From NCBI RefSeq assembly GCF_016863035.1, contig NZ_BOOC01000005.1:397669-461668 (forward strand): a stretch of DNA of 64,000 nt. Direction: 5' to 3'. Below the pieces are notes generated by a model. The model was not told the origin of the DNA, did no database searches, and worked only from the letters and a program-made list of their open reading frames with translations. This DNA comes from Microbispora corallina (GTDB lineage Bacteria; Actinomycetota; Actinomycetes; Streptosporangiales; Streptosporangiaceae). The translations under genes were made by a program, and so were the position numbers. Shown here in pieces: positions 1-8,902 of the stretch; position 1 is the stretch's first letter, and each line of letters starts with the position of its first letter.

Positions 1-89
1 GAGGGCGTACGGTCAGGCCTTACCGGGCACTCGCCTTATTTGCCGGGCCTTTCCCCCACCCGGCCGGTCCGAAGCCCCCCGCCCGCTCG

Positions 90-1190
90 TCAGGCCGGGT
101 CGCCGGACAGGCCGGTGCAGCCGCGCAGGCCCTCGAACGCCGACAGGGCCCGGTCCTTGGCCGCGCCCGTGGCCGGGATCGGGACGCCGCCGCTGATGCG
201 GGCGGGGGTCCACTGGTCCTTGAGCACACGGCGGCCGTTGATCGTCAGCGTGAGCACGCCCGTCGTGCCGGTGTCCGGCCCCCAGTTGTAGAAGGCGAAG
301 TTGCCCAGGCCGTAGGCGACGTACGCCCGGCCCGAGTAGCCGGCGCCCAGCAGGATGTGGGCGTGGGACCCGACCACGACGTCGGCGCCGGCCTTCACGA
401 GCGTGGCGGCCAGGCTCCGCTGCGCCGGGGTGGGGCACTTGACGAGCTCGGTGCCCCAGTGGAGGAAGACGATGACCGTGTCCGAGGTCTTGCGGGCCTG
501 CCGCACGGCCTGGACGAGCCGCGGCTCGTTCTTGGCGGAGGCGAGGCCGCCCTTGTCGTCGGTGGCCGTCCAGGACTGGATGAACTGCGAGTCGAGCACC
601 TGGGTGGCCCCGATGACCGCGACGCGGTTGCCGTTGACGGTCGCGCGGAACGGCCGGTACGCCTCGGCGGCGTCCTTGCCGATCCCGACGACCGGGAAGC
701 GGCTCTTCCTGATCGCCGCGAGCGTGTCGCGCAGGCCGCCCTCCATGTAGTCCATGCCGTGGTTGTTGGCCATGGTCACGACGTCGACCCCGGCGGCCTT
801 GAGCGCGGTGAACGCCGCCGGCGGGGCGCGGAAGGTGAACTGCTTGCCCGGCGCGGGGGTGCCGCCGGTGGTGATGGCGGTCTCCAGGTTGAGGGCCGTG
901 AGGTCCGACCTGCGCAGGACGCTCGCGATGGGCCCGAGGGCCGTGCGCGGGTCGCTGTCGAGGCGGGTGCGCAGCACGCCCTCGAAGTGCACGTCACCCG
1001 CGAACGAGATGGTGTACGGCTTGCGCGCGGGCTTCGGGGACGCCGTGGGGGACGCCTCGTTCCGCTGCTGCGAGGAGGCCGAGGGGATCGGCTCTCCCTC
1101 GGCGGCGGTGCACCCGACGGCGAGGAGGGCGACGGTGGCCGCGATGAGGGACAGGGCCGGGGGACGTCTCACGGCACCTGAGCATGCCAT
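90..1190 (-). CDS. CapA-family lipoprotein (PGA_cap metallophosphatase fold)
   Basis: Predicted 366-residue exported lipoprotein of the CapA/PGA_cap family, named after poly-gamma-glutamate capsule proteins but usually of unknown substrate in actinomycetes. The ATG at 1190 is preferred because it puts a basic N-terminus and a hydrophobic stretch directly before a lipobox (LAVGC, Cys27); the upstream in-frame extension has no such logic. Metallophosphoesterase-like motifs are visible: FAGDVHFEG near the start of the mature domain, NLETAI, ANNHGMDY and GSHAHILLG. It diverges from the fur gene across about 125 bp. Fold and lipoprotein status are well supported; the substrate is unknown. Confidence 0.85.
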   Translation of the reverse strand: MACSGAVRRPPALSLIAATVALLAVGCTAAEGEPIPSASSQQRNEASPTASPKPARKPYTISFAGDVHFEGVLRTRLDSDPRTALGPIASVLRRSDLTALNLETAITTGGTPAPGKQFTFRAPPAAFTALKAAGVDVVTMANNHGMDYMEGGLRDTLAAIRKSRFPVVGIGKDAAEAYRPFRATVNGNRVAVIGATQVLDSQFIQSWTATDDKGGLASAKNEPRLVQAVRQARKTSDTVIVFLHWGTELVKCPTPAQRSLAATLVKAGADVVVGSHAHILLGAGYSGRAYVAYGLGNFAFYNWGPDTGTTGVLTLTINGRRVLKDQWTPARISGGVPIPATGAAKDRALSAFEGLRGCTGLSGDPA

Positions 1191-1280
1191 CTCGCGCCCG
1201 GATCTGGGGAGTCCGACATCCGGAGGCGGGGAACGCGGAAGCCGGATGCCCCGTCCCCACAGGCTGAACGATTCCTTTAC

Positions 1281-1309
1281 TTGAATCATTCAGGTTTAGC
1301 GGATAGCGT
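1281..1309 (+). promoter_or_regulatory. fur-katA promoter with Fur-type palindrome
   Basis: TTGAAT at 1281-1286 and TAGCGT at 1304-1309 are separated by 17 bp and look like -35 and -10 elements. The GTG of fur lies only 6 nt after the -10, so the transcript is probably leaderless. A perfect interrupted palindrome, TGAAT-C-ATTCA, occupies 1282-1292 and overlaps the -35 box. This is where an autoregulating Fur/CatR-type repressor would be expected to bind. The palindrome is seen; its role is inferred. Confidence 0.6.
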
Positions 1310-1315
1310 GGCAGT

Positions 1316-1816
1316 GTGCAGGACACCAGCCGACTCCGCCAGGCAGGACTGCGGGTGACCGCGGCCCGTCTGGCGATCTTGCAGACCGTCAGGGACGGGG
1401 ACCACCTCGACGTGGACGCGATCCACCACGGTGTGTGCGAACGCGTCGGCCAGGTTTCCCTCCAAGCCGTCTACGACTCGCTGAACGCGTTGCACCGCGG
1501 CGGGCTGCTCCGCCGCATCGAGCCAGCGGGGAGCCCCACGCGGTACGAGACGCGGGTGGGGGACAACCACCACCACCTCGTCTGCCGCCGCTGCGGGAGG
1601 GTCACGGACGTCGACTGTGCCGTGGGGCACGCCCCCTGCCTCGACCCGGTGTCCGACGCCGGGTTCCTGGTCGACGAGGCGGACGTCATCTACTGGGGCG
1701 TCTGCCCCGAGTGCCGCGCCGGCGACCGGAGTCTCACGGCCGGCGAGCACCACTCCACCGCGACCGCGCCCGAATCCGTTTCCCGCGACGAGGAACCCGG
1801 GAGGACCGCCCCATGA
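1316..1816 (+). CDS. furA: Fur-family transcriptional repressor linked to catalase
   Basis: A 166-residue Fur-family regulator (N-terminal winged helix, C-terminal dimerisation and metal-binding domain). The metal site is recognisable from the HHH stretch in DNHHHLVC, the CRRCGR pair and a second CPEC pair near residue 140. The GTG start lies just after a -10 element. Its stop overlaps the ATG of the catalase gene (ATGA), so the two are translated together. This furA/catR plus catalase operon is a known actinobacterial arrangement in which the repressor controls both genes in response to peroxide or metal. The last 25 residues, after the second Cys pair, are a non-conserved tail. Confidence 0.9.
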   Translation: MQDTSRLRQAGLRVTAARLAILQTVRDGDHLDVDAIHHGVCERVGQVSLQAVYDSLNALHRGGLLRRIEPAGSPTRYETRVGDNHHHLVCRRCGRVTDVDCAVGHAPCLDPVSDAGFLVDEADVIYWGVCPECRAGDRSLTAGEHHSTATAPESVSRDEEPGRTAP

Positions 1817-3261
1817 CCGACAGGCCGATCACCACCACCGATGCCGGGATCCCCGCGCCGAGCGACGAGTTCTCGCTGTCCGTCGGCCCGAACGGCCCCC
1901 TGCTGCTGCAGGACCACTACCTGATCCAGAAGATGGCCCACTTCAACCGGGAGCGGGTCCCCGAGCGCGTGGTCCACGCCAAGGGCGGCGGCGCGTACGG
2001 CGTGCTGCGGATCACCGAGGACGTGAGCCAGTTCACCAAGGCGAAGCTCTTCCAGAAGGGCCAGGAGACCGACCTCTTCCTCCGGTTCTCGACGGTCGCC
2101 GGTGAGCTGGGCAGCGCGGACACCCAGCGCGACCCCCGCGGCTTCGCGATCAAGTTCTACACCGATGAGGGCAACTACGACCTCGTCGGCAACAACACAC
2201 CGATCTTCTTCATCCGCGACCCGCAGAAGTTCTCCGACTTCATCCACTCCCAGAAGCGCCGCGCGGACACCAACCTGCGCGACCACAACATGCAGTGGGA
2301 CTTCTGGACGCTGTCGCCGGAGTCGGCCCACCAGGTGACGTTCCTGATGACCGACCGCGGCACGCCGAAGAGCTGGCGGCACATGCACGGCTTCGGCTCG
2401 CACACGTTCCTCTGGTACAACGCGGCCGGGGAGAAGTTCTGGGTGAAGTACCACTTCAAGACCGACCAGGGCATCGAGAACTTCACCGACGCCGAGGCGG
2501 CGGCGGTCGTCGCGCAGGACGCCGACCACCACCTCCGCGACCTGAACACGGCGATCAGGAACGGCGACCACCCCTCGTGGACGGTCAACGTGCAGATCAT
2601 GCCGTTCGAGGAGGCGGCCGACTACCGCTTCAACCCGTTCGACCTGACGAAGGTGTGGCCGCACGGCGACTACCCCGAGATCACGATCGGCAGGTTCGTC
2701 CTCAACCGCAACCCGGAGAACTACTTCGCCGAGGTCGAGCAGGCCGCGTTCGAACCGGCCAACCTGGTGCCGGGCATCGGGGCCTCGCCGGACAAGATGC
2801 TGCAGGGCCGGCTGTTCTCCTACCCGGACACCCACCGCCACCGCATCGGCCCGAACTACCTCCAGCTGCCGGTGAACCGGCCGAAGTCGCCCGTCCACAG
2901 CTACAACAAGGACGGCGCGATGACGTTCGCGAACCCGGCCGACCCGCTGTACGCGCCGAACAGCGCCGGCGGCCCGGCGGCCGACGCCTCGCTCTTCGCC
3001 GGCGAGAACTACCGGATCGCCGGTGAGATCATCCGCAGCGCGTACGCGCGGCACCGCGAGGACGACGACTTCGTCCAGCCGCGGGCCCTGTGGGAGAACG
3101 TGCTGTCCGAGACCGACCGGGAACACCTGGTGGGCAACATCGTCGGCCACGCCTCGGCTCCCGAGGTGACGGCCGGCATGAGGAAGCGCGTGGTCGACTA
3201 CTGGACCAACGTGCACAAGGACCTCGGCCAGGGCGTCGCCCAGGGCCTCGGTCTCTCCTGA
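1813..3261 (+). CDS. katA: Monofunctional haem catalase
   Basis: A 482-residue small-subunit (clade 3-size) catalase that breaks hydrogen peroxide down to water and oxygen in the cytoplasm. The distal catalytic His is in RVVHAKGGGAYG (about residue 55), and the proximal haem-ligand Tyr is in RLFSYPDTHRHR (about residue 337). The VWPHGDYP and NRNPENYFAE motifs between them are also typical. The ATG at 1813 overlaps the fur stop, whereas the longer upstream reading frame would only duplicate fur sequence. Regulation by the adjacent Fur protein through the palindrome at 1282-1292 is likely. Confidence 0.97.
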   Translation: MTDRPITTTDAGIPAPSDEFSLSVGPNGPLLLQDHYLIQKMAHFNRERVPERVVHAKGGGAYGVLRITEDVSQFTKAKLFQKGQETDLFLRFSTVAGELGSADTQRDPRGFAIKFYTDEGNYDLVGNNTPIFFIRDPQKFSDFIHSQKRRADTNLRDHNMQWDFWTLSPESAHQVTFLMTDRGTPKSWRHMHGFGSHTFLWYNAAGEKFWVKYHFKTDQGIENFTDAEAAAVVAQDADHHLRDLNTAIRNGDHPSWTVNVQIMPFEEAADYRFNPFDLTKVWPHGDYPEITIGRFVLNRNPENYFAEVEQAAFEPANLVPGIGASPDKMLQGRLFSYPDTHRHRIGPNYLQLPVNRPKSPVHSYNKDGAMTFANPADPLYAPNSAGGPAADASLFAGENYRIAGEIIRSAYARHREDDDFVQPRALWENVLSETDREHLVGNIVGHASAPEVTAGMRKRVVDYWTNVHKDLGQGVAQGLGLS

Positions 3262-3276
3262 CCCCCGTTCCCCCGT

Positions 3277-3314
3277 GCTACGGCTTGCGCAGCCCCGGCG
3301 GCGCAAGCCGTAGC
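3277..3314 (+). terminator. Stem-loop after katA
   Basis: A perfect 14-bp inverted repeat (GCTACGGCTTGCGC and its complement) with a 10-nt loop starts 15 nt after the catalase stop. It has no T-tract, as is common for actinomycete terminators. It may also serve the converging DUF397 gene. Confidence 0.75.
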
Positions 3315-3329
3315 CATGTCCGGGAGCGC

Positions 3330-3536
3330 TCAGACGTCGAACTCGCCGTCCTTGACGCCGCCGATGAACGCGTCCCACTCCTGTGGGGTGAAGACGAGGA
3401 CGGGACCGTCCTGGTTCTTGCTGTCCCGAACGCCGACGTCGCCTCCGGGCAGGACGGCGATCTCGACGCAGGCGCAGTTGTTGGCGCTGCGGCTGCTCTT
3501 CCACCAGGAGACGCCGGGCAGGTCAGTTGCGTTCAT
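3330..3536 (-). CDS. DUF397 protein, partner of the XRE regulator
   Basis: A complete 68-residue DUF397 protein. The family hallmark is seen as WWKSSRSANNCACVEIA, followed by VRDSKNQDGPVLVFTPQEWDAFI. It lies 61 bp downstream of, and in the same direction as, the XRE-type regulator. DUF397 proteins typically accompany DUF5753-containing XRE regulators in actinomycetes and are thought to act with them as toxin-antitoxin-like or developmental switches. The biochemical activity of DUF397 is not established. Confidence 0.9.
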   Translation of the reverse strand: MNATDLPGVSWWKSSRSANNCACVEIAVLPGGDVGVRDSKNQDGPVLVFTPQEWDAFIGGVKDGEFDV

Positions 3537-3597
3537 CTATTCGGTCTCTTTCCCCCGCGGTTCGTCCCTTCCGGGTGACCGCGGGGCGGCTATGGGC

Positions 3598-4455
3598 TCA
3601 TCGCCATCGACTGGAACTCTTCTCGATGAGGTGCCGGGAGGCCTCGGCGTCGAGCGCCTTGGTCTCCAGGTAGTCGAAGGCGACCTCGTAGCGGTAGACG
3701 ATGGTCTCGTCCTCGACAAGACGCCCGCCCAGGAGAGCCTCCAGGTACACGACGTCATGGAACTCCGGCACCTTGAGGTGGCAGAACGCCCCGGTGTTGA
3801 TCGGATGCTCCGCCTCCAGAGGCAGGACCCGGATCGTCACATGGGGCAGCTCCGTCGCCTCGACCAGGCGCCCGATCTGCTCGCGCATCACCTCGTCGTC
3901 ACCGAAGCGGCGCAGCAGGACGGACTCCTCCATGACGACCGACAGGTTCAGCGGGCTCTCCGCCTCGAGGACGGCCTCCTGGCGCGCCATCCGGACCTCG
4001 ATCCGGCTCCGGACGTTGCCTGGCGCCTCCAGCGTGCTCCGCTGACCGCTCTCCATCATGGCTCGGACGTACGCCTCGGTCTGGAACAGGCCCGGCACAA
4101 CTTGGGGTTCCCAGTTGCGTGCCGCCGTGGCCTCGGCCTCCAACCCCAGGAACGTCGTGTATTCCTTGGGGAGGGAGTCCCGATACTCCTCCCACCAGCC
4201 CCTGCGCGCGGCGTCCCGGTGCAGGGCGAGCAGCTCGTGGCGCTGGCTGGAATCTACCATGTAGATCAAGAGAAGGGCCTCCACGTCGGCCCTGCGTGGC
4301 GACGTCCGCGCGGTCTCGATGCGGCTCACCTTCGCCGCGGACCAGCCCAGACGCGCGGCCACCTGGTCGCCGGTCAGGTCGGCGCGCTCGCGTAACCTTC
4401 GGAGCTCCTGTCCCAGCCGCCTCCGGCGGACGGTTGGGCTGCCATGGTCCGGCAT
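3598..4455 (-). CDS. XRE-family regulator with DUF5753 (Scr1-like)
   Basis: A 285-residue regulator. The N-terminal helix-turn-helix is at about residues 12-68 (LGQELRRLRERADLTGDQVA and GWSAAKVSRIETARTSPRRA). It is followed by a DUF5753 domain with the usual RNWEPQVVPGLFQTEAYVRA and ITIRVLPLEA-type stretches. The ATG at 4455 has an excellent Shine-Dalgarno AGGAGGT 7 nt upstream; the frame could begin 39 codons earlier but without such a signal. The downstream neighbour encodes DUF397. A short divergent gene starts about 280 bp upstream, so the shared region may carry an operator for this protein. Confidence 0.9.
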   Translation of the reverse strand: MPDHGSPTVRRRRLGQELRRLRERADLTGDQVAARLGWSAAKVSRIETARTSPRRADVEALLLIYMVDSSQRHELLALHRDAARRGWWEEYRDSLPKEYTTFLGLEAEATAARNWEPQVVPGLFQTEAYVRAMMESGQRSTLEAPGNVRSRIEVRMARQEAVLEAESPLNLSVVMEESVLLRRFGDDEVMREQIGRLVEATELPHVTIRVLPLEAEHPINTGAFCHLKVPEFHDVVYLEALLGGRLVEDETIVYRYEVAFDYLETKALDAEASRHLIEKSSSRWR

Positions 4456-4734
4456 CCCGGCGGACCTCCTTCGCCGCGCCACGAGGGCGTACGAGATGGG
4501 ACGCCCTTTCCGGAAGGCTACCTCGCCGGCCCCCGTGCAACTTGCACGGCAAGATTCGCCGCATACACGCAAGATTGTTGCGGATTTCCTTTCGGCAAGT
4601 ATTGCAGGGATATCGCTCCTGGGTCACGATCGAGCCGGGGAGGACTCCCGGAGGTCGGGGAGGCGCCGGTGGGGATGCGGCGCGTCGCTCCGCGGACCTG
4701 CCCCATGTGGACTCCGCCGAAAGAAGGAGTTTCC

Positions 4735-4941
4735 TTGCATCCCTACGGTACGAACTGGCTGTCCCTCTTCAGGACCCGGATGACCATGGCGGACCTGGCC
4801 CTGTGCGCCGACCAGGACCGATGGGCCCGCCAGCTCAAGTGGACGGTGAACCGCACGGGTTTCGGCGCCCGCCAGTACCGCGACCCGCGCTTCGACCTCG
4901 TGCAGGAGCTCGAAGAGGTCGGCCGCCTGTTCTCCGCCTGA
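4735..4941 (+). CDS. Small basic protein, family not recognised
   Basis: A 68-residue protein starting at TTG (4735) with a clear Shine-Dalgarno AGAAGGAG 6 nt upstream. An internal ATG at 4780 has no comparable signal. It contains no Cys and no membrane segment, and the second half is rich in Arg, Gln and Asp (DQDRWARQLKWTVNRTGFGA). It is divergent from the XRE regulator, like the small targets often found next to Scr1-type regulators. I do not recognise the family. Strong ribosome binding site and codon use typical of its neighbours support a real gene. Confidence 0.6.
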   Translation: MHPYGTNWLSLFRTRMTMADLALCADQDRWARQLKWTVNRTGFGARQYRDPRFDLVQELEEVGRLFSA

Positions 4942-5020
4942 CCCGGCCCGGGGCTTCCCGGCCCGGCCTCCGCGGGACAAGATGAGTTCGGCGAGCAGAC
5001 CGAGCGTCAGGAGGCCGTAC

Positions 5021-7186
5021 GTGGAGACCGTGCACCGGACCTGCCCGTTGTGCGAGGCCGTCTGCGGCCTGCGGATCACCCTCGACGACTCGGGACGGGT
5101 CGCCGAGGTCCGCGGAGACCGGGACGACCCGTTCAGCAGGGGCTACATCTGCCCGAAGGGGGCCTCGCTCGGCCGTCTCGACGAGGACCCCGACCGCCTC
5201 TCCGCGCCGCTGGTCCGCAAGGGCGGCGAGTGGCGCGAGGTCTCCTGGGAGGAGGCGTTCGCCGCGGTCGAGGAGGGCCTCGCGCGCGTCCCCGGCCCGG
5301 CGCGGGCCGTCTACCTCGGCAACCCGAACGCCCACACCATGGCCGGCGCCCAGTACGGCTCCCCGCTCGTGCGGGCGCTCGGCACCCGCAACGTCTTCTC
5401 CGCCAGCACGGCCGACCAGATGCCCAAGCACGTCGCGTCCGGCCTGATGTTCGGCGACCCGATGGCGATCCCGGTGCCCGACCTCGACCGCACCTCCTAC
5501 CTCCTCATGCTGGGGGCCAACCCGCTGGAGTCGAACGGCTCGCTGTGCACGGCCCCCGACTTCCCCGGCCGGCTCAAGGCGCTGCGCGGGCGCGGCGGCC
5601 GGCTCGTGGTCGTCGACCCGCGCCGCACCCGCACGGCCGCGCTGGCCGACGAGCACGTCTTCGTCCGCCCGGGGACCGACGCGTACCTGCTCGCCGGGAT
5701 CGCGCACACGCTGATCGCCGAGGACCTCGTGACGGTCCGGGTCCCCGCGAACGGCCTGGCCGAGGTGGCCGGGGCGCTGCGCGACCTCACCCCGGAGGCC
5801 TGCGCCGCCGCCTGCGGGGTGCCGGCCGACGTCGTCGTACGGCTGGCCAGGGAGCTGGCCGCCGCGCCGTCCGCCGCCGTCTACGCCCGCATCGGCACCT
5901 GCACGGCCGAGTTCGGCACGATCGCCCAGTGGCTCGTGGAGGTGGTCAACGCGCTGACCGGGAACCTCGACCGGCCCGGCGGCGCGATGTTCGCGCGGCC
6001 CGCGACCGAGGCGCCGGGGCGGCGCAGGCCGTACCGGACGGGGCGCTGGCACAGCCGGGTGCGCGGCCTGCCGGAGACGAACGGCGAGCTGCCGGTCGCG
6101 ACCCTGGCCGACGAGATCGAGACGCCCGGCGAGGGCCGGATCAGGGCGCTGGTCACGGTGGCGGGCAATCCGGTGCTGTCCGCGCCGAACGGCGCGCGGC
6201 TTGGCCGGGCGCTCGCCGGGCTCGAGTTCATGGTCAGCGTCGACCCCTACCTGAACGAGACGACGCGGCACGCCGACGTCGTCCTGCCGCCGCCCCGGGT
6301 GCTGCGGTCGGGCCACTACGACTTCGCGCTGCTCCAGTTCGCGGTGCGCAACTACGCCCGCTACTCGCCCCCGGCCCTCCCGTTGGACGGCCGGCCGTCG
6401 GAGGCCGAGATCCTCGCCCGGCTCGCCATGATCGCCGCGGGACAGGGGGCCGACGCGGACCCCGCCGCGCTCGACGAGCTCGTCCTCGGCCAGATGCTCC
6501 GGGCGGCGGTCGACGCCGAGGGCCCACTGCATGGCCGCGACCCCGCCGAGTTGCGGGCGGCCCTCACCGGGGCCGACGGCGCCGAGAGGCGGCTCGACGC
6601 CATGCTGCGCCTCGGCCCGTACGGCGAGTGGAACGGCGGCAAGCTCTCGCTCCGCACGCTGCTGGACGCCCCCCACGGGCTCGACCTCGGGCCGCTGGAG
6701 CCCCGCATCCCGGGCAACCTGCGTACGGCCTCCGGGGTGGTGGAGCTGGCCCCGCGGCCCATCCTCGACGACCTGGCCCGGCTCCGGGCGAGCCTCGGCA
6801 GGCCGGCCCCGGAGTTCGTGCTCATCGGCAGGCGGCACCTGCGCTCGAACAACAGCTGGCTGCACAACGTCGGCCCGCTCGTCGGCGGCACCAACCGCTG
6901 CACGCTGCAGATCAACCCGGCCGACGTGGCCCGGCTCGGGCTGGACGGCACGGCGGTGGTCCGCTCGGCGGCGGGTGAGCTGTCCGTCCCGCTCGAACCC
7001 ACCGAGACGATCATGCCGGGCGTCGTGAGCCTGCCGCACGGCTGGGGGCACGAGGGCAGCCCGCAGGCCGTGGCCGCGCGGAACGCCGGGGTCAACGTCA
7101 ACGTCCTGACCGACGAGACCGTGGTCGACGCGCTGTCCGGCAACGCGGTCTTCAACGGCGTCCCGGTGACGATCGCGGCCTCGTGA
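5021..7186 (+). CDS. Molybdopterin-dependent oxidoreductase
   Basis: A 721-residue DMSO-reductase-superfamily enzyme binding bis-MGD molybdenum and one [4Fe-4S] cluster. The cluster motif is complete at the N-terminus: CPLC, a third Cys in EAVC, and CPKG about 29 residues later. The molybdopterin domain follows, with YLLMLGANPLESN and VVDPRRTRTAA, and the C-terminal MopB-CT domain begins around LHNVGPLVGG. The GTG at 5021 is chosen because AGGAGG lies 7 nt upstream and it places the cluster motif at residue 8. There is no Tat signal, so it is cytoplasmic. No partner subunit or chaperone gene lies beside it, so the electron partner is unknown; formate dehydrogenase- or nitrate reductase-like function are both possible. 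Confidence 0.88.
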   Translation: METVHRTCPLCEAVCGLRITLDDSGRVAEVRGDRDDPFSRGYICPKGASLGRLDEDPDRLSAPLVRKGGEWREVSWEEAFAAVEEGLARVPGPARAVYLGNPNAHTMAGAQYGSPLVRALGTRNVFSASTADQMPKHVASGLMFGDPMAIPVPDLDRTSYLLMLGANPLESNGSLCTAPDFPGRLKALRGRGGRLVVVDPRRTRTAALADEHVFVRPGTDAYLLAGIAHTLIAEDLVTVRVPANGLAEVAGALRDLTPEACAAACGVPADVVVRLARELAAAPSAAVYARIGTCTAEFGTIAQWLVEVVNALTGNLDRPGGAMFARPATEAPGRRRPYRTGRWHSRVRGLPETNGELPVATLADEIETPGEGRIRALVTVAGNPVLSAPNGARLGRALAGLEFMVSVDPYLNETTRHADVVLPPPRVLRSGHYDFALLQFAVRNYARYSPPALPLDGRPSEAEILARLAMIAAGQGADADPAALDELVLGQMLRAAVDAEGPLHGRDPAELRAALTGADGAERRLDAMLRLGPYGEWNGGKLSLRTLLDAPHGLDLGPLEPRIPGNLRTASGVVELAPRPILDDLARLRASLGRPAPEFVLIGRRHLRSNNSWLHNVGPLVGGTNRCTLQINPADVARLGLDGTAVVRSAAGELSVPLEPTETIMPGVVSLPHGWGHEGSPQAVAARNAGVNVNVLTDETVVDALSGNAVFNGVPVTIAAS

Positions 7187-7265
7187 CCGCCGCCGGAGCG
7201 GTGCGCGGCACGCGGGGACCGGGTCATCGGGCGCGCTTTGATCGTGAGCGGTTAGGCTTGCGCAG

Positions 7266-7868
7266 GTGACGACCGCGCTCTCCCAGGAACGGCTCCAGGC
7301 CCAGATCACGTTCGCCATGGAGATCGACAAGCTGAAGCGCGTCATCCGGCGCAACACGCTGATCGACGGCTCCCGCCGGGAGAACGACGCCGAGCACTCC
7401 TGGCACATCGGCATGATGGCCATGGTCATGGCGGAGCACGCGCCGCCGGGCGTCGATCTCGACCGGGTCATCGCCATGCTGCTCGTCCACGACATCGTGG
7501 AGATCGACGCCGGGGACACGTTCATCTACGACCAGCGGGCGGTCGAGCGTCAGAGCGCGCTGGAGCAGGCGGCGGCCGACCGGATCTTCGGGCTGCTCCC
7601 GGAGGACCAGGCCAAGCGGCTGCGCGCGCTGTGGGACGAGTTCGAGGAGCGCACCACGCCCGAGGCGCGCTTCGCCAAGGCCCTCGACCGGCTCGCCCCC
7701 ATCGTCGTCAACCACCACAACGACGGCGGCACCTGGGCGCTGTACAAGGTGACCGCGCGGCAGGTGCTGGAGAAGGTGCAGATCATCAGCGAGGGCTCCC
7801 CGGAGCTCGGCGCGTACGCGGTCGGGCTCGTCGAGTCGTCGGTCGCCCGGGGGCACCTCGCGCCCTGA
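7266..7868 (+). CDS. HD-domain phosphohydrolase (YfbR/HDDC2-like)
   Basis: A 200-residue HD-superfamily metal-dependent phosphohydrolase, closest by eye to the YfbR/HDDC2 5'-deoxynucleotidases. The metal ligands appear in NDAEHSWHIGM (His) and LLVHDIVEIDAGD (His-Asp), with the later Asp in KALDRLAP. The GTG start lies 7 nt after a -10-like TAGGCT (7253-7258), so it is probably leaderless. It is cytoplasmic. The flanking genes do not suggest a specific pathway; a role in clearing deoxynucleoside monophosphates is inferred from the family. Confidence 0.85.
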   Translation: MTTALSQERLQAQITFAMEIDKLKRVIRRNTLIDGSRRENDAEHSWHIGMMAMVMAEHAPPGVDLDRVIAMLLVHDIVEIDAGDTFIYDQRAVERQSALEQAAADRIFGLLPEDQAKRLRALWDEFEERTTPEARFAKALDRLAPIVVNHHNDGGTWALYKVTARQVLEKVQIISEGSPELGAYAVGLVESSVARGHLAP

Positions 7869-7945
7869 GGGCCCGCCCCCGCCTCGCCGCGCCGATGTTC
7901 ATGGGCGTGCCGCATGGGTACGGGCTCTGTGTTAGGGGGCGAGAG

Positions 7946-8857
7946 ATGGAAGAGACCACCAGGTCGCGACGCACGGGCCGGCTGCCACGGATGATTCCAT
8001 CGCCGGACCTCCTCGACGGGCTGGAGCGCAGCACCGCGTTCGACAAGCCGATCGGGGCTCTCACGAAGACCGTGCGTCGCAAGCTCGGTCCGGGAAAGTT
8101 ACGCGACTTCCTGCACGGGGTGCCCATCGGGCACCCGTTGCATCCCGCGATGGCGATGGTGACGTTCGGCTGCTGGCTGTCCACGGCCGTCCTGGACGCC
8201 ACGAAGGCCGACCCGCGCGCCGCCCGCACCCTCATCACGGCAGGGCTCGGGAGCGCGCTGCCGACCGCGGCGGCCGGTATCACCGACTGGTCGACCCTCC
8301 ACCGCGAGCAGCAGCGGGTGGGCGTCGTGCACGCGCTGACCAACGCCGCCGCGGCCGCCCTGTACACGGGCTCGCTGCTCATGCGGCTGGCGGGTCGTGA
8401 GCGCGCCGGCCGGGCGCTCGCGTACGCCGGGCTCGGCGCGGCGAGCGCGGGCGGCTACCTCGGCGGCCACATGGCCTACCGTCAGGCGGCCGGGGCCAAC
8501 CACGCCGAGTCGGTCAGCCATCTGGTCCCTCTGGGATGGCACGACCTGTGCGCGCTGAAGGACCTGCCGAACGGCCGGCCGGTCCGGCGGCGCCTGGGGT
8601 ACATCGACCTGTTCGTGCTCCGCCTCGGCGACGGGGTGAGCGTGCTCGCCGACAGCTGCTCCCATCTGGCCGGCCCGCTGCACCAGGGCAGGGTCACGGC
8701 GGAGGACGGCGAGACCTGCGTCGTGTGCCCGTGGCACGGCAGCGTGTTCCGCGTCGCGGACGGCTCGGTCGTCCACGGCCCCGCCACCGCCCGTCAGCCC
8801 GCCTTCCAGACGCGGCTGCGGCACGACGGCGTCGTCCAGGTGCGCCCGGCCGACTGA
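7946..8857 (+). CDS. DUF2231 membrane protein fused to a Rieske [2Fe-2S] domain
   Basis: A 303-residue two-part protein. The N-terminal half is a DUF2231 membrane domain with about four helices, starting with the GVPIGHPLHPAMAMV motif. The C-terminal ~100 residues are a Rieske domain with both cluster motifs: CSHLAGPLHQG and CVVCPWHGSVF. The ATG at 7946 follows a purine-rich GGGGGCGAG. The fusion places an iron-sulphur electron carrier at the membrane. DUF2231 family function is unknown, so the electron donor and acceptor cannot be named. Both domains are intact. Confidence 0.9.
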   Translation: MEETTRSRRTGRLPRMIPSPDLLDGLERSTAFDKPIGALTKTVRRKLGPGKLRDFLHGVPIGHPLHPAMAMVTFGCWLSTAVLDATKADPRAARTLITAGLGSALPTAAAGITDWSTLHREQQRVGVVHALTNAAAAALYTGSLLMRLAGRERAGRALAYAGLGAASAGGYLGGHMAYRQAAGANHAESVSHLVPLGWHDLCALKDLPNGRPVRRRLGYIDLFVLRLGDGVSVLADSCSHLAGPLHQGRVTAEDGETCVVCPWHGSVFRVADGSVVHGPATARQPAFQTRLRHDGVVQVRPAD

Positions 8858-8902
8858 CCCCCGCGGCGTCCCGATCCCAGGCGTCCGGTGTCGTGGACGG
8901 GG

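Noticed and set aside
4835..7525. Long antisense frame opposite the molybdopterin oxidoreductase
   Set aside because: Shadow of a GC-rich gene; composition dominated by Arg, Gly and Val with no domain.
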